Shown piece after piece: positions 1-8,816 of a stretch of DNA of 19,777 nucleotides. The stretch is from Saprospiraceae bacterium (lineage in GTDB: Bacteria > Bacteroidota > Bacteroidia > Chitinophagales > Saprospiraceae): NCBI GenBank assembly GCA_016717145.1, contig JADKGD010000024.1, forward strand, positions 1 to 19,777, given 5' to 3'. The stretch's first letter is position 1. Each line of letters opens with the position of its first letter. The notes beneath the pieces were generated by a model. It was not told the DNA's origin, did no database searches, and saw nothing but the letters and a program-made list of their open reading frames with translations. Both the position numbers and the translations under genes were made by a program.

Positions 1-540
1 TGGATTATTATTGGTCTTTAGGGCTTATACCGGTAGACGTAACGTTTTTGTTGTCTGGACATTGATAATAATGAACCACTTTTCTTGGGTAGTTCTGGCC
101 ATTTCTTTTAATGATGCGCTCAGTCTTCACGAAATATCATTTTATCTTGCGGGTGTTTTTATTTCTGCTACCTTAGGTTATATCATTTTAACTAAGATGA
201 AAAAAATGGAACCAGAAATGGATTTGAACAGATTTCAGGGACATGTATATGAACATCCTAGATTGGCTGCCTGGTTTTTAATATCTTGCCTAGGTTTGGC
301 TGGCTTTCCAATAACATCTACTTTTGTGGGTGAAGATATTTTGTTTTCACACATTGGATATGATCAAGTGTTTCTAGCATTTTTTCTAGCCCTGGGATTT
401 GTAATTTCAGGAATAGCATTGATCAGAATGTATGCCAGAATATTTTTGGGACGCCCATATCCAAAGATACCATGCCATTGCGCAAAGATCATCCTAATTT
501 AAATCAATCATTTTTTAAAAATTTATACATTGTAAAATGA
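1..540 (+). CDS. NuoL/DabB-like proton-conducting membrane subunit, 3' part
   Basis: C-terminal part of a complex-I antiporter-like membrane protein; the 5' end lies outside the window and the reading frame is open from base 2. Several hydrophobic helices are visible. The stretch with EHPRLAAWFLI, GLAGFPITSTFVGEDILFSHI (in pieces) and ALIRMYARIFLG resembles the C-terminal region of NuoL-type proteins, and especially the DabB-like ones that pair with DUF2309 (DabA) in inorganic-carbon uptake. That pairing cannot be tested here because no DabA gene is in view. As read, the frame stops at 502. Adding one A in the AAA run at 463-465 gives a tail (DTMPLRKDHPNLN and onward) ending in TGA at 538-540, which overlaps the ATG of the next gene as ATGA. 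The clean overlap supports an indel at that point. Family certain, subfamily inferred. Confidence 0.7.
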
Positions 541-1337
541 ATAGAATATTTTTGTTTGTAGTATACTTAATTATTATTTTTTCGATTAATATTCAAGCAC
601 AAAACACGAGACTAAGCGATAATAATACCATTGGTTGGTTCAGTGTTAACGGCACTTTTAAGCTTTCATCAAGGATAAGTTTTATAACAGAATATCATTG
701 GAGACGAACAGATCTGTTTAATAAATGGCAAATCGGGTTATGGCGTCGCAGCATTAATTATCAGATACATCCTAAAGTACAGGTAAGGCTCGGGTATGGG
801 TTGATCGAAAATTTTCCTTATGGCAATTACCCTATCAACAGCTTTGGAAAACAATTTACAGAAAACAGAATGTTTCAAGCAATAGTAATTACTGATAAAA
901 TTTCCAGAGTGGAATTGTCCCATCGATTTATGTTGGAGCAACGATGGATTGGTAAATATTCTAATGCTAATCTTACTAAGGAAGATATAGTCACTTTGCC
1001 AATAGATTAAGATATGGTAAGGATCCAATGTCCTTTATTCCGTAGTTCTATAGACAATAAAACAGCTTACATGGCTGCTTATAATGAATTGATGATAGGA
1101 TTTGGGAAAAATGTCAACGAGAATATTTTTGACCAAAACAGATTGGGTTTTTATTTAATAAAATCAGCTACATTTAGCTGAGTTTTATTTTATACAGCAC
1201 TTTTTAAATGGAAGGCTAAAAATTTATGGGTACTTAAATCAAACTGATTGAATTAGGAAGGAAATTAGTCACCTTTTTCTATTAAAATGAAATGTTTTCA
1301 ACTAATGAAATTGGAGATTTATATTATTTTCAACTAG
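537..1337 (+). pseudogene. DUF2490 family protein, disrupted
   Basis: Begins with a signal peptide (MNRIFLFVVYLIIIFSINIQAQ) and continues with DUF2490-type sequence: WRRTDLFNKWQIGLWRR, GYGLIENFPYGNYPINSFGKQ, ELSHRFMLEQRWIGKYS. DUF2490 proteins are predicted outer-membrane or periplasmic beta-rich proteins of unknown role. A TAA at 1008-1010 stops the frame. The same frame then resumes from 1014 with MVRIQCPLFRSSIDNK, then AYMAAYNELMIGFGKNVNEN, then IFDQNRLGFY, up to a TGA inside a small palindrome near 1181. Beyond the palindrome, fragments of the family's C-terminus (FKMEG-, GYLNQ- and GREIS-like) appear in mixed frames to about 1337. The start overlaps the stop of the upstream transporter gene, so the two were probably one operon. 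Some lesions may be sequencing errors, but the palindrome adds about 30 bases and looks like a real insertion. Confidence 0.6.
1157..1193. repeat. short palindromic element, copy 1, inside the DUF2490 gene
   Basis: An imperfect hairpin: TCAGCTA at 1164-1170 pairs with TAGCTGA at 1175-1181 across a CATT loop, and AATAAAA on the left pairs with TTTTATT on the right around a one-base bulge. Its right half (1175-1193) is identical to bases 1442-1460 of the second copy. It interrupts the DUF2490 reading frame and supplies an in-frame TGA. Confidence 0.6.
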
Positions 1338-1409
1338 CTATCAAATAAATTTTGACTTTTCAAAAAAAGCCTCTTAAAAATAACAGCACCTATATTTTCT
1401 TAAACATTT

Positions 1410-1456
1410 AATAAAACTCAGCTATTTCATTTATTAAAGTATAGCTGAGTTTTATT
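1410..1456. terminator. 16-bp perfect inverted repeat between convergent genes; likely bidirectional terminator and palindrome copy 2
   Basis: AATAAAACTCAGCTAT (1410-1425) is the exact reverse complement of 1441-1456, with a 15-base loop. It sits between the end of the DUF2490 gene (+) and the end of the HyfI-like gene (-). The T-rich outer arm followed by further T residues could terminate transcripts from either side. The stem has few G/C pairs, so terminator strength is uncertain. The rest of 1338-1523 is AT-rich, with no coding sequence seen. Confidence 0.55.
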
Positions 1457-1523
1457 TTATTAAAGCAATAACTTTTTAATATTTTGATCTCTCCTACTTT
1501 TTTAGCTATCAGTTATCAATACT

Positions 1524-2279
1524 TTATTTTCTTTTCCTGATCAGGTCCAGTATTCCATTGATAAAAGTAAGCGGGTGTACAGGATTACCGGGTACATAAA
1601 GATCTATAAAATATTTATCCAGAAAATTTCTGTTTAATGCTTTACTTCCATTAAAAATACCACCACTGATCGCATCTGTACCCGCAAGAATAATAATACT
1701 GGGTTTTGGCACTGCGTCATAACAAATTTGTAACGGTTCTGCCATATTTTCTGATACAGGTCCAGTGATGACTATACCATCAGCGTGCCTCGGTGAAGCC
1801 ACAAATTCTATCCCAAATCTACCCATGTCAAAATTTACATTACCACAGGCATTTAATTCCCATTCACAACTATTGTCTCCTGCTGCTGATACCTGACGTA
1901 ATTTTAGTGAACCGCCAAAAAAAGAAGAAATTTCTTTTCTTATAATTTCAGCATTCAAAGTGATATGATGGTCATCTCCTGCTTTAATGATCAATCTTTG
2001 ATATTCATTAGTTGATATTTTATAATCAGTCGTAAATTTTATTGTATCAGGATAAGCAAAAGCACATTCACCGCAAAAAGTACATTTACCTAAATCTATA
2101 CTTAAAGGATTAGTCAGAATGGCCTCTGTTGGACAGATATCTGCAATTTCCTGCTCATTGACTTCTAATATTTCAATAACTGGCCTTCCTCTGAATATTC
2201 CTGGAACCTGAGCTTTTGTGACATCAGGTATATATTGTTTGCCCTGATGATACAGTATTTTGAAGTTATCTAGAATCAT
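1524..2279 (-). CDS. HyfI/NuoB-like subunit with N-terminal ferredoxin domain (Ehr-type complex)
   Basis: 251-residue fusion of a single-cluster ferredoxin-like segment (about residues 40-85) and a NuoB/HycG-like domain (about 115-250). In the first, C66, C69 and C72 (CTFCGEC) plus C49 of ICPTEAI can hold one [4Fe-4S] cluster. Residue 76, where a second CP motif would have its cysteine, is Tyr. The NuoB-like domain keeps the fold signatures (GRFGIEFVASPRHAD, ITGP, SGGIF, DLYVPG). However, three of the four cysteines that hold the proximal cluster in HycG and NuoB are replaced: AGDNSC (D135, C138) instead of CNGC, GTD (D202) instead of GAC, and PGN (N232) instead of PGC. It starts 11 bases after the stop of the HyfG-like gene and is the last gene of the operon. 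HyfH-type ferredoxin function appears to be built into this protein. The family is clear; electron transfer through it is doubtful. Confidence 0.85.
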   Translation of the reverse strand: MILDNFKILYHQGKQYIPDVTKAQVPGIFRGRPVIEILEVNEQEIADICPTEAILTNPLSIDLGKCTFCGECAFAYPDTIKFTTDYKISTNEYQRLIIKAGDDHHITLNAEIIRKEISSFFGGSLKLRQVSAAGDNSCEWELNACGNVNFDMGRFGIEFVASPRHADGIVITGPVSENMAEPLQICYDAVPKPSIIILAGTDAISGGIFNGSKALNRNFLDKYFIDLYVPGNPVHPLTFINGILDLIRKRK

Positions 2280-2290
2280 TTTATCAAATT

Positions 2291-3715
2291 TTATAAATCA
2301 TGGCCGCAGTAGGATAAATTAAAACTTTTGTTGCACACCGGAAAATCAGAAATTTCATTGTTTCTAACAGACAAGGCTAATGCTAACCAGTTATGAAACG
2401 ATGGGTCTTTGATCTTATACAATATTAATTCGCCTTCATAATCTGTAATAGCACAATGGCAAATTTCACCTCGCCATCCTTCCACCAATGATATACCAAA
2501 ACTATTGGGTATTGGGTTCTTAAGATTATCATTTAAAAGTTCCGGCTCAGGAATATTATTTATCAATTCTCTGATATATCTGATTGATTGTTTTATTGAT
2601 TCTCTTCGGATTTGAACCCTGGAATACACATCGCCATGTTGTTTGGTGATGATTTCATGATTTAACTCAGGGTACAAATCATGAGGGTGTGATGCTCGGA
2701 TATCAACACTGATTCCACTTGCCTGAGCTGCCATACCTACTAAACCTACACTTGCTGCTTGCTCTGTGGTAACAACTCCGGTTTTTTCAAATCTCGACAA
2801 AACACTTGATAAATTTGAAATTTTTTCATATATTTCATCAAAATCTTTTTCATAATCATTCAGCAATTTATTCAGTTGCAACGCTAAATCTTCACTAAAA
2901 GGAAAGTTATTTTTGCCGGCTCTGATCAGCCCTTTGGCTAGCCGGTTGCCACACCATAACTGAAAGTAATTGATAATCGGTGTCCGGAGCCTTCCGAAGA
3001 CAGCACTGCCCAACTGATAAGCAACATCTGTGCACAACGCACTTAAATCTCCGGTGTGGATAGCAATCCTTTCTAATTCGATAGCAATGGTTCGGACAAA
3101 CTGTAAGTGTCTTGGGGCGTTGAAATTGCACAGATTTTCCCACAAATTCACAAATGCTGTGGTATGACCTGCCACAGTATCTCCGGCTATAGATTCTGCT
3201 AAAGTGGTGCGCTGAAGAAGTTTTTTCTTTTCCAAAAATAGTTGTTCAATGCCCCGATGCTGAAAACCCAATTGTATTTCCAAATGTAAAATCTGCTCTC
3301 CATTGCATAAAAAACGAAAATGTCCGGGTTCAATTACCCCTGCGTGGATAGGCCCAACGCCTACTTCGTGCAACTCTTCACTTTTAATCTCAAAAAAGGG
3401 ATAGTTTCCTATACCTTTCTTTTGATCATGTCTGTCAAAAGCATATCTCACAGGTTTTAGCCAAGGGTGATCGGTATATTTTACTCCAAAGTTTTCATGT
3501 ATTTCTCTTTCAAATTTTTCAAAGGCTAAGTTATGTTTTGTAAATGATGGCAACACATCATCGTTTTTTAACAATGAAGAAGCAACCTTAATCACATGCT
3601 CATTGTCATCTGCTATACAACAAATAAGCCTGATTCTGCCACCATCATGCATTCCAAAATAGTTAACACAATGGCTATTAGGATTTTTCATCAGAAAGTG
3701 TACCACAGTCTCCAT
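2291..3715 (-). CDS. HyfG/HycE-like large subunit without NiFe ligands (Ehr-type)
   Basis: 474 residues: a short NuoC-like N-terminal domain (about 1-100, with FEREIHENFGV) fused to a NuoD/large-subunit domain (VGVGPIHAGVIEPGHFRF at 118-135, LGFQHRGIEQL near 150, ending DFPVCNKSFNLSYCGHDL). In real [NiFe] hydrogenases four cysteines bind the metal, two in an RxCGxC motif and two in DPCxxC. Here the first motif reads SIAGDT (175-180) and the second DPSFHNW (437-443), so S439 and N442 replace the C-terminal pair. All four ligands are absent. The protein therefore cannot carry a normal NiFe centre, as in the Ehr complexes. No maturation (hyp) genes accompany it, which agrees. The reading frame is intact. 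It follows the HyfF-like gene after a gap of about 75 bases. Automated pipelines may call it hydrogenase large subunit or NADH dehydrogenase subunit D. Confidence 0.88.
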   Translation of the reverse strand: METVVHFLMKNPNSHCVNYFGMHDGGRIRLICCIADDNEHVIKVASSLLKNDDVLPSFTKHNLAFEKFEREIHENFGVKYTDHPWLKPVRYAFDRHDQKKGIGNYPFFEIKSEELHEVGVGPIHAGVIEPGHFRFLCNGEQILHLEIQLGFQHRGIEQLFLEKKKLLQRTTLAESIAGDTVAGHTTAFVNLWENLCNFNAPRHLQFVRTIAIELERIAIHTGDLSALCTDVAYQLGSAVFGRLRTPIINYFQLWCGNRLAKGLIRAGKNNFPFSEDLALQLNKLLNDYEKDFDEIYEKISNLSSVLSRFEKTGVVTTEQAASVGLVGMAAQASGISVDIRASHPHDLYPELNHEIITKQHGDVYSRVQIRRESIKQSIRYIRELINNIPEPELLNDNLKNPIPNSFGISLVEGWRGEICHCAITDYEGELILYKIKDPSFHNWLALALSVRNNEISDFPVCNKSFNLSYCGHDL

Positions 3716-3790
3716 AAATAGGGATATTCTAATATCGGGATAGTAGAAAATGGCACGTTCTCATTATTTTTTAATCTTATATAATTCATG

Positions 3791-5218
3791 TTAATGAGGT
3801 AGATTTATGATGGCTTCCTGAATCAATAATGTAAATTGAACCGGTGGATTTAGTCCAATATAGAGCGCTAATGCCAAAAGTACAAATTGTGACAAAGATT
3901 CAACAGGACTTATTATTTCAATATTTTTTTCGTCAAACTCAGGTAATGGCAAAAATACCAGTTTAAAAATGCTTTTACCTAATGCCCAGATAATCATTGT
4001 CAAAAGAAGAAGTACTGCAATTAAAAGAGCGACGTGATGCATTTCGAGTAATGATCTGAAAATCATGAATTCACTGACAAATAAACCGAAAGGTGGCATT
4101 GCAGTAGTGCTAAAAAAACACAATATCATTACCATCGCTCCGGTAAGATTATACTTAAAATAATTTCCGACATCGAAAATACTTTTACTCTGGTATGTCC
4201 TATATACTTGCCCGATTTGAAAAAATATACTCGATTTAACAAAAGCATGCAAAATAACATGCAGTATAGCTGCGTAATATCCAACACCTCCTGCAGCTAC
4301 TCCCAACATAACCAACCCCATATGTTCAACACCTGAATAAGCTAACATTCTTTTTATATTGGTCACCTTAACCATATATACTGCAGCTACAAATATGGAA
4401 AGAAATGCAGCTACAAATATGACGCCATTTGTCCAGCTATGTAGTGAAGAATTGGCCATGATAATATACATTCTGAAAATGCCAATAAAGCCCATATTCA
4501 TCAATACACTCGAGAAAACTGCACCAGCTGGTGAAGGGGCTTTATCTTTTGCATCAATTCCGGCAGTGTACATTGGAAATAATCCCAACTTTGCTGTAAA
4601 GCCAGTAAATATAAACAGGAAAGCCAATTTTAACCAGAAAGGGTTCAGTATTTTTGCTTTTGATAATAATGAGTCATAGGATAGGTCCACAGACCCTGCC
4701 TGTTTTAAGGCAAAGCTCAAAAAAAGTATGCCAATAAATACCAATGTAATACTTATAGCGCAAACAAAAACATATTTCCATGTTCCTTCCAGTGAACGGC
4801 TATTACGTCTGTGGTGTATCAGTACCGAAGCACTCAAGGTAGTTAACTCAACAAAAATCCATGTTACTGCAATATGATTGGACAAATAAGCAGCGCTGAT
4901 ACAAGAAAGCAACATTACCATCGCTGAAAAATATATAGAAATATGTCTGGGTGAATTTTTCTGAGTTACAACAAATCTGTAACTGTGATATAAGACAGGA
5001 ATACTGATAATACTGAGAGTTGTAAGAAGAAGAAAACCCAATGCATCAATTTTAAAATAATTTAGCTCAGTAAGATTGATGTTTTGATAAGCGTAAACCG
5101 TTAAAGCCCATTGAATTAACAGAAAAAAAAACAGGAGAATATAATTGATAATATTGTTTCTGTTTAAAAACAATAAACCAGTCAATACACCACAAACCAT
5201 TAAATATGCTTCTATCAT
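3791..5218 (-). CDS. HyfF-like proton-conducting antiporter-type subunit
   Basis: 475 residues, almost wholly transmembrane, with the complex-I antiporter (NuoL/M/N) core: WIFVELTTLSASVLIHH, GFTAKLGLFPMY (the central membrane lysine), then DKAPSPAGAVFSSVLMNMGF, YSGVEHMGLVMLG and ILHAFVKSSIFF. The LMNMG segment has Asn where NuoM-type subunits usually have Lys; I believe HyfF proteins also differ there, but have not checked. Genes for HyfE-like and HyfG-like subunits flank it on the same strand, matching the order E-F-G of the E. coli hyf operon. It probably forms one of two proton channels of the complex. The frame is intact and the start at 5218 lies 20 bases after the HyfE-like stop. Confidence 0.85.
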   Translation of the reverse strand: MIEAYLMVCGVLTGLLFLNRNNIINYILLFFFLLIQWALTVYAYQNINLTELNYFKIDALGFLLLTTLSIISIPVLYHSYRFVVTQKNSPRHISIYFSAMVMLLSCISAAYLSNHIAVTWIFVELTTLSASVLIHHRRNSRSLEGTWKYVFVCAISITLVFIGILFLSFALKQAGSVDLSYDSLLSKAKILNPFWLKLAFLFIFTGFTAKLGLFPMYTAGIDAKDKAPSPAGAVFSSVLMNMGFIGIFRMYIIMANSSLHSWTNGVIFVAAFLSIFVAAVYMVKVTNIKRMLAYSGVEHMGLVMLGVAAGGVGYYAAILHVILHAFVKSSIFFQIGQVYRTYQSKSIFDVGNYFKYNLTGAMVMILCFFSTTAMPPFGLFVSEFMIFRSLLEMHHVALLIAVLLLLTMIIWALGKSIFKLVFLPLPEFDEKNIEIISPVESLSQFVLLALALYIGLNPPVQFTLLIQEAIINLPH

Positions 5219-5238
5219 TTACATTCTTTTGTTCATGA

Positions 5239-5869
5239 CTAATCCTTTAAACTTGTTAATAACCCGACATCCATATCTTTCATTTCATCTCCGATCTTGT
5301 TTACAAAAATCCCCAATAATAAAACGCTTGCAAAGATATCCAGCAGAATACCCAAATTTACTAAAAGTGGCATCTCGTTTCCTACGGCCAGGGATAAAAT
5401 GAATACCCCATTTTCTATAATCAGATATCCAAGTACATGTGTGATTATTTTTCTACGGGTAACGATAACATACAATCCGGTAAAAAGTGTAGAAAGTGAC
5501 ACTACAAAAAAATATCTTGTGAATGCTGGTATCGTCTATACTATTTGATAAAATAAAAGTCCCAATAATAATCATCGTAATGACAAATAATGAAATAAAA
5601 TTAGATAGAAAAGGCTCTGAGTCCCGACTGATTTTATTTCTCTTAATTACATAGTTTAAAAACATGGGTACTGCGATAGATTTGAATATAATGGTCTCAA
5701 GCAATATAAAAGTAAGATTTAAAGGGCTTATATTGATTAGTTCTATAAAAGCTACTCCAAATAAAATAACCCCCTGAAAAGCAATGATTTTGGTATATGT
5801 GGATAATCGCTCAGCAATAGCAAGCTGCAAAAGTGAAATCGTAAATAATATCAGTAACACATTAGACAT
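5239..5869 (-). CDS. HyfE-like membrane subunit (frameshift as read)
   Basis: About 209 residues once joined. The N-terminal part (MSNVLLILFTISLLQLAIAE, GVILFGVAFIE, LETIIFKSIAVPMFLNYVIK) and the C-terminal part (VSLSTLFTGLYVIVTRRK, THVLGYLIIENGVFILSLA, MPLLVNLGILLDIFASVLLL) lie in different frames that overlap at 5453-5502. Removing one base from the run of seven A at 5506-5512 joins them without losing residues. The family is the hydrogenase-4 component E type, a small NuoK-like multi-helix membrane protein that sits beside the antiporter subunits. It lies between the HyfC-like and HyfF-like genes. The indel is probably a sequencing artefact. Confidence 0.8.
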
Positions 5870-5886
5870 TAGAGAAAAATTTTTTA

Positions 5887-6793
5887 TTAATTAAACCTTC
5901 CCATTATTAAAAGGACACCAAAAAAAATAAGCAAAGAAAAAGATGATAGGACGAATATATATTGTGAATTGTGGCTCATTCTAAATCTGGCCGTAAAAGA
6001 CTCAAGTAAACCTGCAATAACTGCGAATATTATTTGTACCCCAAAAAAAATAGGAATTGAAATATAGTATGGGAATGTACCTATAAAAAAATTTACAATT
6101 AAGGCACCATACATAGCAAATTTTAGACCTGTTGTGTACAAAAATTATGGCCAAATCAATTCCACTATTATCAAGAATCATAACCTCATGAATCATAGTC
6201 AACTCAAGGTGTGTTTTAGGGTCATCAATAGGCATCCTGCTGTTTTCGATCATAGCTATCATGATCAAAACAAAAGTGGCCAATATCCCTAGTATATATG
6301 AAATGGATGAACTAAAATGTAAGGAAATAAATATATCATGAAAAGATGTATGTCCTGTAAGAAGTGAAAAAGATCCAATAAGAATAAAAAAAGCAGGTTC
6401 AGCAAACATGGAGAATAGTGCTTCTCTACTGGCTCCCATACCTTGAAAACTACTACCTGTATCTAATGCCGAAATAATATTGAAAAATTTTCCTAACGCT
6501 AACATATATACAAAAAAAACAAAATCCCCATCAAAAGAAATCATGCCCTTTAGTTCTCCAAATGGCACCACTAATATTGCCATTATTACAGATGCCAGAT
6601 AAATGACAGGGGCAATTTGAAATATAAAAGATGTAGTACCACTGAATACAGATCCTTTTTTACATAATCTGATAATATCTTTTAAGCCCTGAAAAATGCC
6701 GGGACCTTTCCTTCCTGAAGCAATACTTTTAGTTCGGTTGATAACACCCGTAAAAAACAAACTTGCAAGAAATATTAATATCAAACTTAACAT
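5887..6793 (-). CDS. HyfC/NuoH-like membrane subunit (frameshift as read)
   Basis: About 301 residues when joined. The first part has NRTKSIASGRKGPGIFQGLK, SALDTGSSFQGMGASREA and MPIDDPKTHLELTMIHEVM, all typical of HyfC/HycD, the NuoH homologue that anchors the soluble arm and contacts the proton channels. The frame breaks after LAIIF. Taking one T from the T5 run (A5 at 6140-6144 on the plus strand) restores LYTTGLKFAMYGALIVNFFI and continues to GVLLIMGRFN at 5887. The acidic charged loop (DDPKTHLE) that NuoH-type subunits share is intact. It starts 4 bases after the HyfB-like stop, so the two are tightly coupled. Confidence 0.82.
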
Positions 6794-6797
6794 ATCA

Positions 6798-8816
6798 TTA
6801 CTGATTTAAAAAATTTAAAATCGAAATAATAATATTTAATATGGATGGAAATGCTAACACCAATAAGATAAATGTAACTCCATATAATATGTAAAACTTA
6901 GGATTACCATTTTGCAAAAAAGCAAATTTATTGAGAAAGTGTTTAAATTGTCCTATCGGATAATCAATCATCAATTCTTCGGCCTGATCATAGGGGTGTG
7001 TCTCCTGCCTGCCACCGGTAGGAAAAATTCCACTAATTTCTTTTTTCTTTTTATGTATACTCAATATTGGCTCTGCCAGTTTTCTATAAGCTCTTATAAA
7101 TGAGCTGGCGGTATATTGCATTTTTATAGTTGGTGCTATATAGCCACAACCCCAGGTGGGCCCAGTAATGAACTCATTTTTAGAAAGTATAAGCGTCCTG
7201 ATAAAGTAAAGAATTGCCACCAAAACCAGAAATATTAAAGCACCATAACTTATGTGAATTAAAGTTTCATAAAGTGGAACAATAGAAGTTGTTAAAGTAG
7301 TGGAAACTGAAAAAAGTCCGACAGGAACAGCAACAATTTCCATAAATAAGTTTGGAAAAATGCCTATTGAAACCATAAGAATCAATATTGAATACATGGG
7401 TAAAAGTTTTCCCCACCCTGCTTCTTCAGGTATGTGTTTCTCGGCAATTCTTGGTGTACCTAAAAAGACAGCTCCATAGGCCTTAGTAAAACACATCAAT
7501 GCAAGGCCTCCGATCAACACTAGAGCAAACATTGAAAAAACTAAAGCCGTTAATAGAAATAAGTCCAATTGTTGTAACCCTGCGAACATTCCGCTATAAA
7601 TGAGAAATTCAGAAATAAATCCATTAAATGGAGGCAGACCACAAATAGCAAGTGCAGATATCAAAAATAAAAGAGAAGTATGTGGCATTCGTTTAGTCAG
7701 TCCGCCCAGTTGCTCAATATTCATTGTGTGCGTTGCCTGATATACATTGCCTGCTCCATAAAACAAAAGAGATTTAAACAATGAATGATTTAAAGTATGT
7801 AATAAAGCCCCTGCAAAGCCCAAAATAATTAAAATATCTTTTCCAGTCCCAATACCTATACAACCTATACCTATGCCAATACCAATGATCCCTATATTTT
7901 CTATACTGTGATAAGCCAGAAGTTTCTTTAAGTTGTGCTGTAAAATAGCAAGCATGAACCCATAGACGCCATATATTACGTATATAAACAAAATGCTATA
8001 TCCTATGACTACATAATCCGTTTTTATAACCAATATCATACGTAATATTCCATAAATACCTATCTTAATTATCACACCTGACATCACGCCTGAAACATGC
8101 GATGGGGCAGCTGGGTGAGCGTAAGGCAACCATGTATGAAATGGAAAAAATCCTGCTTTAATAGAGAATCCTATAAAAAAACATATAAACAATCCAATTG
8201 TTACCTGTACCGGAGCAGATGCGGCATATATGGTAAAATCTTTAAAGTCAAAGGAATTTGTCTTGATTCCCAGAAATATAAAAGCCATTGTCAATAATAT
8301 AACACAGACATGGGATTGAATTAAAAGTTAATACCAGCTTGAATAGTATCTTCCTTCTCATGTTCAAATATTACCAAAAAAAAATGATCCTAAGGCCATA
8401 ATTTCCCAGGCGATCAGAAACGCCACCCCATTCTGTAATACACAGATACTTATCAAGGCAGCATGTACAATTAAATAGGATACAAAATGAATGGAAATGT
8501 TTGACTTTTGGTTAATGTACGTCTTCATATATTGAATTCCGTACATTAATCCGGTGATAAAGGAGAAATTTATAATTAAGATAAACCAGGCTGATAAAGC
8601 ATCCAGTCTCAACGGTATTACTCCTGAAACCAAAGATCCTGGAAAGTAATATTCTACATTTTCGCCTTGTAATGCCTTTATGGAAAGGTAACTGCTTATA
8701 CATGAAATTATAGCAACAGCCATTAGAGCAATAAATCCTTTCCAATTTAATGGTGTAAATGGTATAATTATACCACCAATTATGACCGTTAAAATAAAAA
8801 AAATCACGAGATCCAT
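6798..8816 (-). CDS. HyfB/NuoL-like proton-conducting subunit (two frameshifts as read)
   Basis: About 673 residues when joined, and the first gene of the Ehr-like operon. The N-terminal third (8364-8816) ends in AFLIAWEIMALGSFFF. Dropping one base from the A9 run at 8376-8384 gives LVIFEHEKEDTIQAGINF. Adding one base at the A4 run 8323-8326 gives LIQSHVCVILLTMAFIFLG and runs into the long second part. Antiporter signatures are IGFSIKAGFFPFHTWLP, HPAAPSHVSGVMSGVIIKIG, LLHTLNHSLFKSLLFYGAGN and LSALAICGLPPFNGF-type helices (read ISALAICGLPPFNGFISEF). These contain the membrane lysines used for proton movement. A Gly-Ile-rich stretch (GIGIGIGCIGIG) lies in one helix. The soluble loop near the C-terminus (FPTGGRQETHPYDQAEEL) is as in HyfB-type proteins. 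Both indels look like sequencing errors. Confidence 0.83.

Noticed and set aside
738..1028. A minus-strand reading frame across the DUF2490 gene
   Set aside because: It is the shadow of a recognisable plus-strand protein and has no family features of its own.
7820..7920. A short tandem repeat (CCTATACC-like units) as a regulatory repeat
   Set aside because: It encodes a Gly-Ile-rich helix of the HyfB-like subunit, and the units are too irregular for a true tandem array.
1524..8816. A functional hydrogenase-4 or formate hydrogenlyase operon
   Set aside because: The subunit order fits, but all four NiFe cysteines are missing from the large subunit and no hyp or formate dehydrogenase genes are present.
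1524..8816. An ordinary NADH dehydrogenase (nuo) operon
   Set aside because: The NuoC and NuoD parts are fused, HyfE- and HyfC-type sequences are present, and NuoB cluster cysteines are missing; nuoA, E-G, I-K and N are absent.
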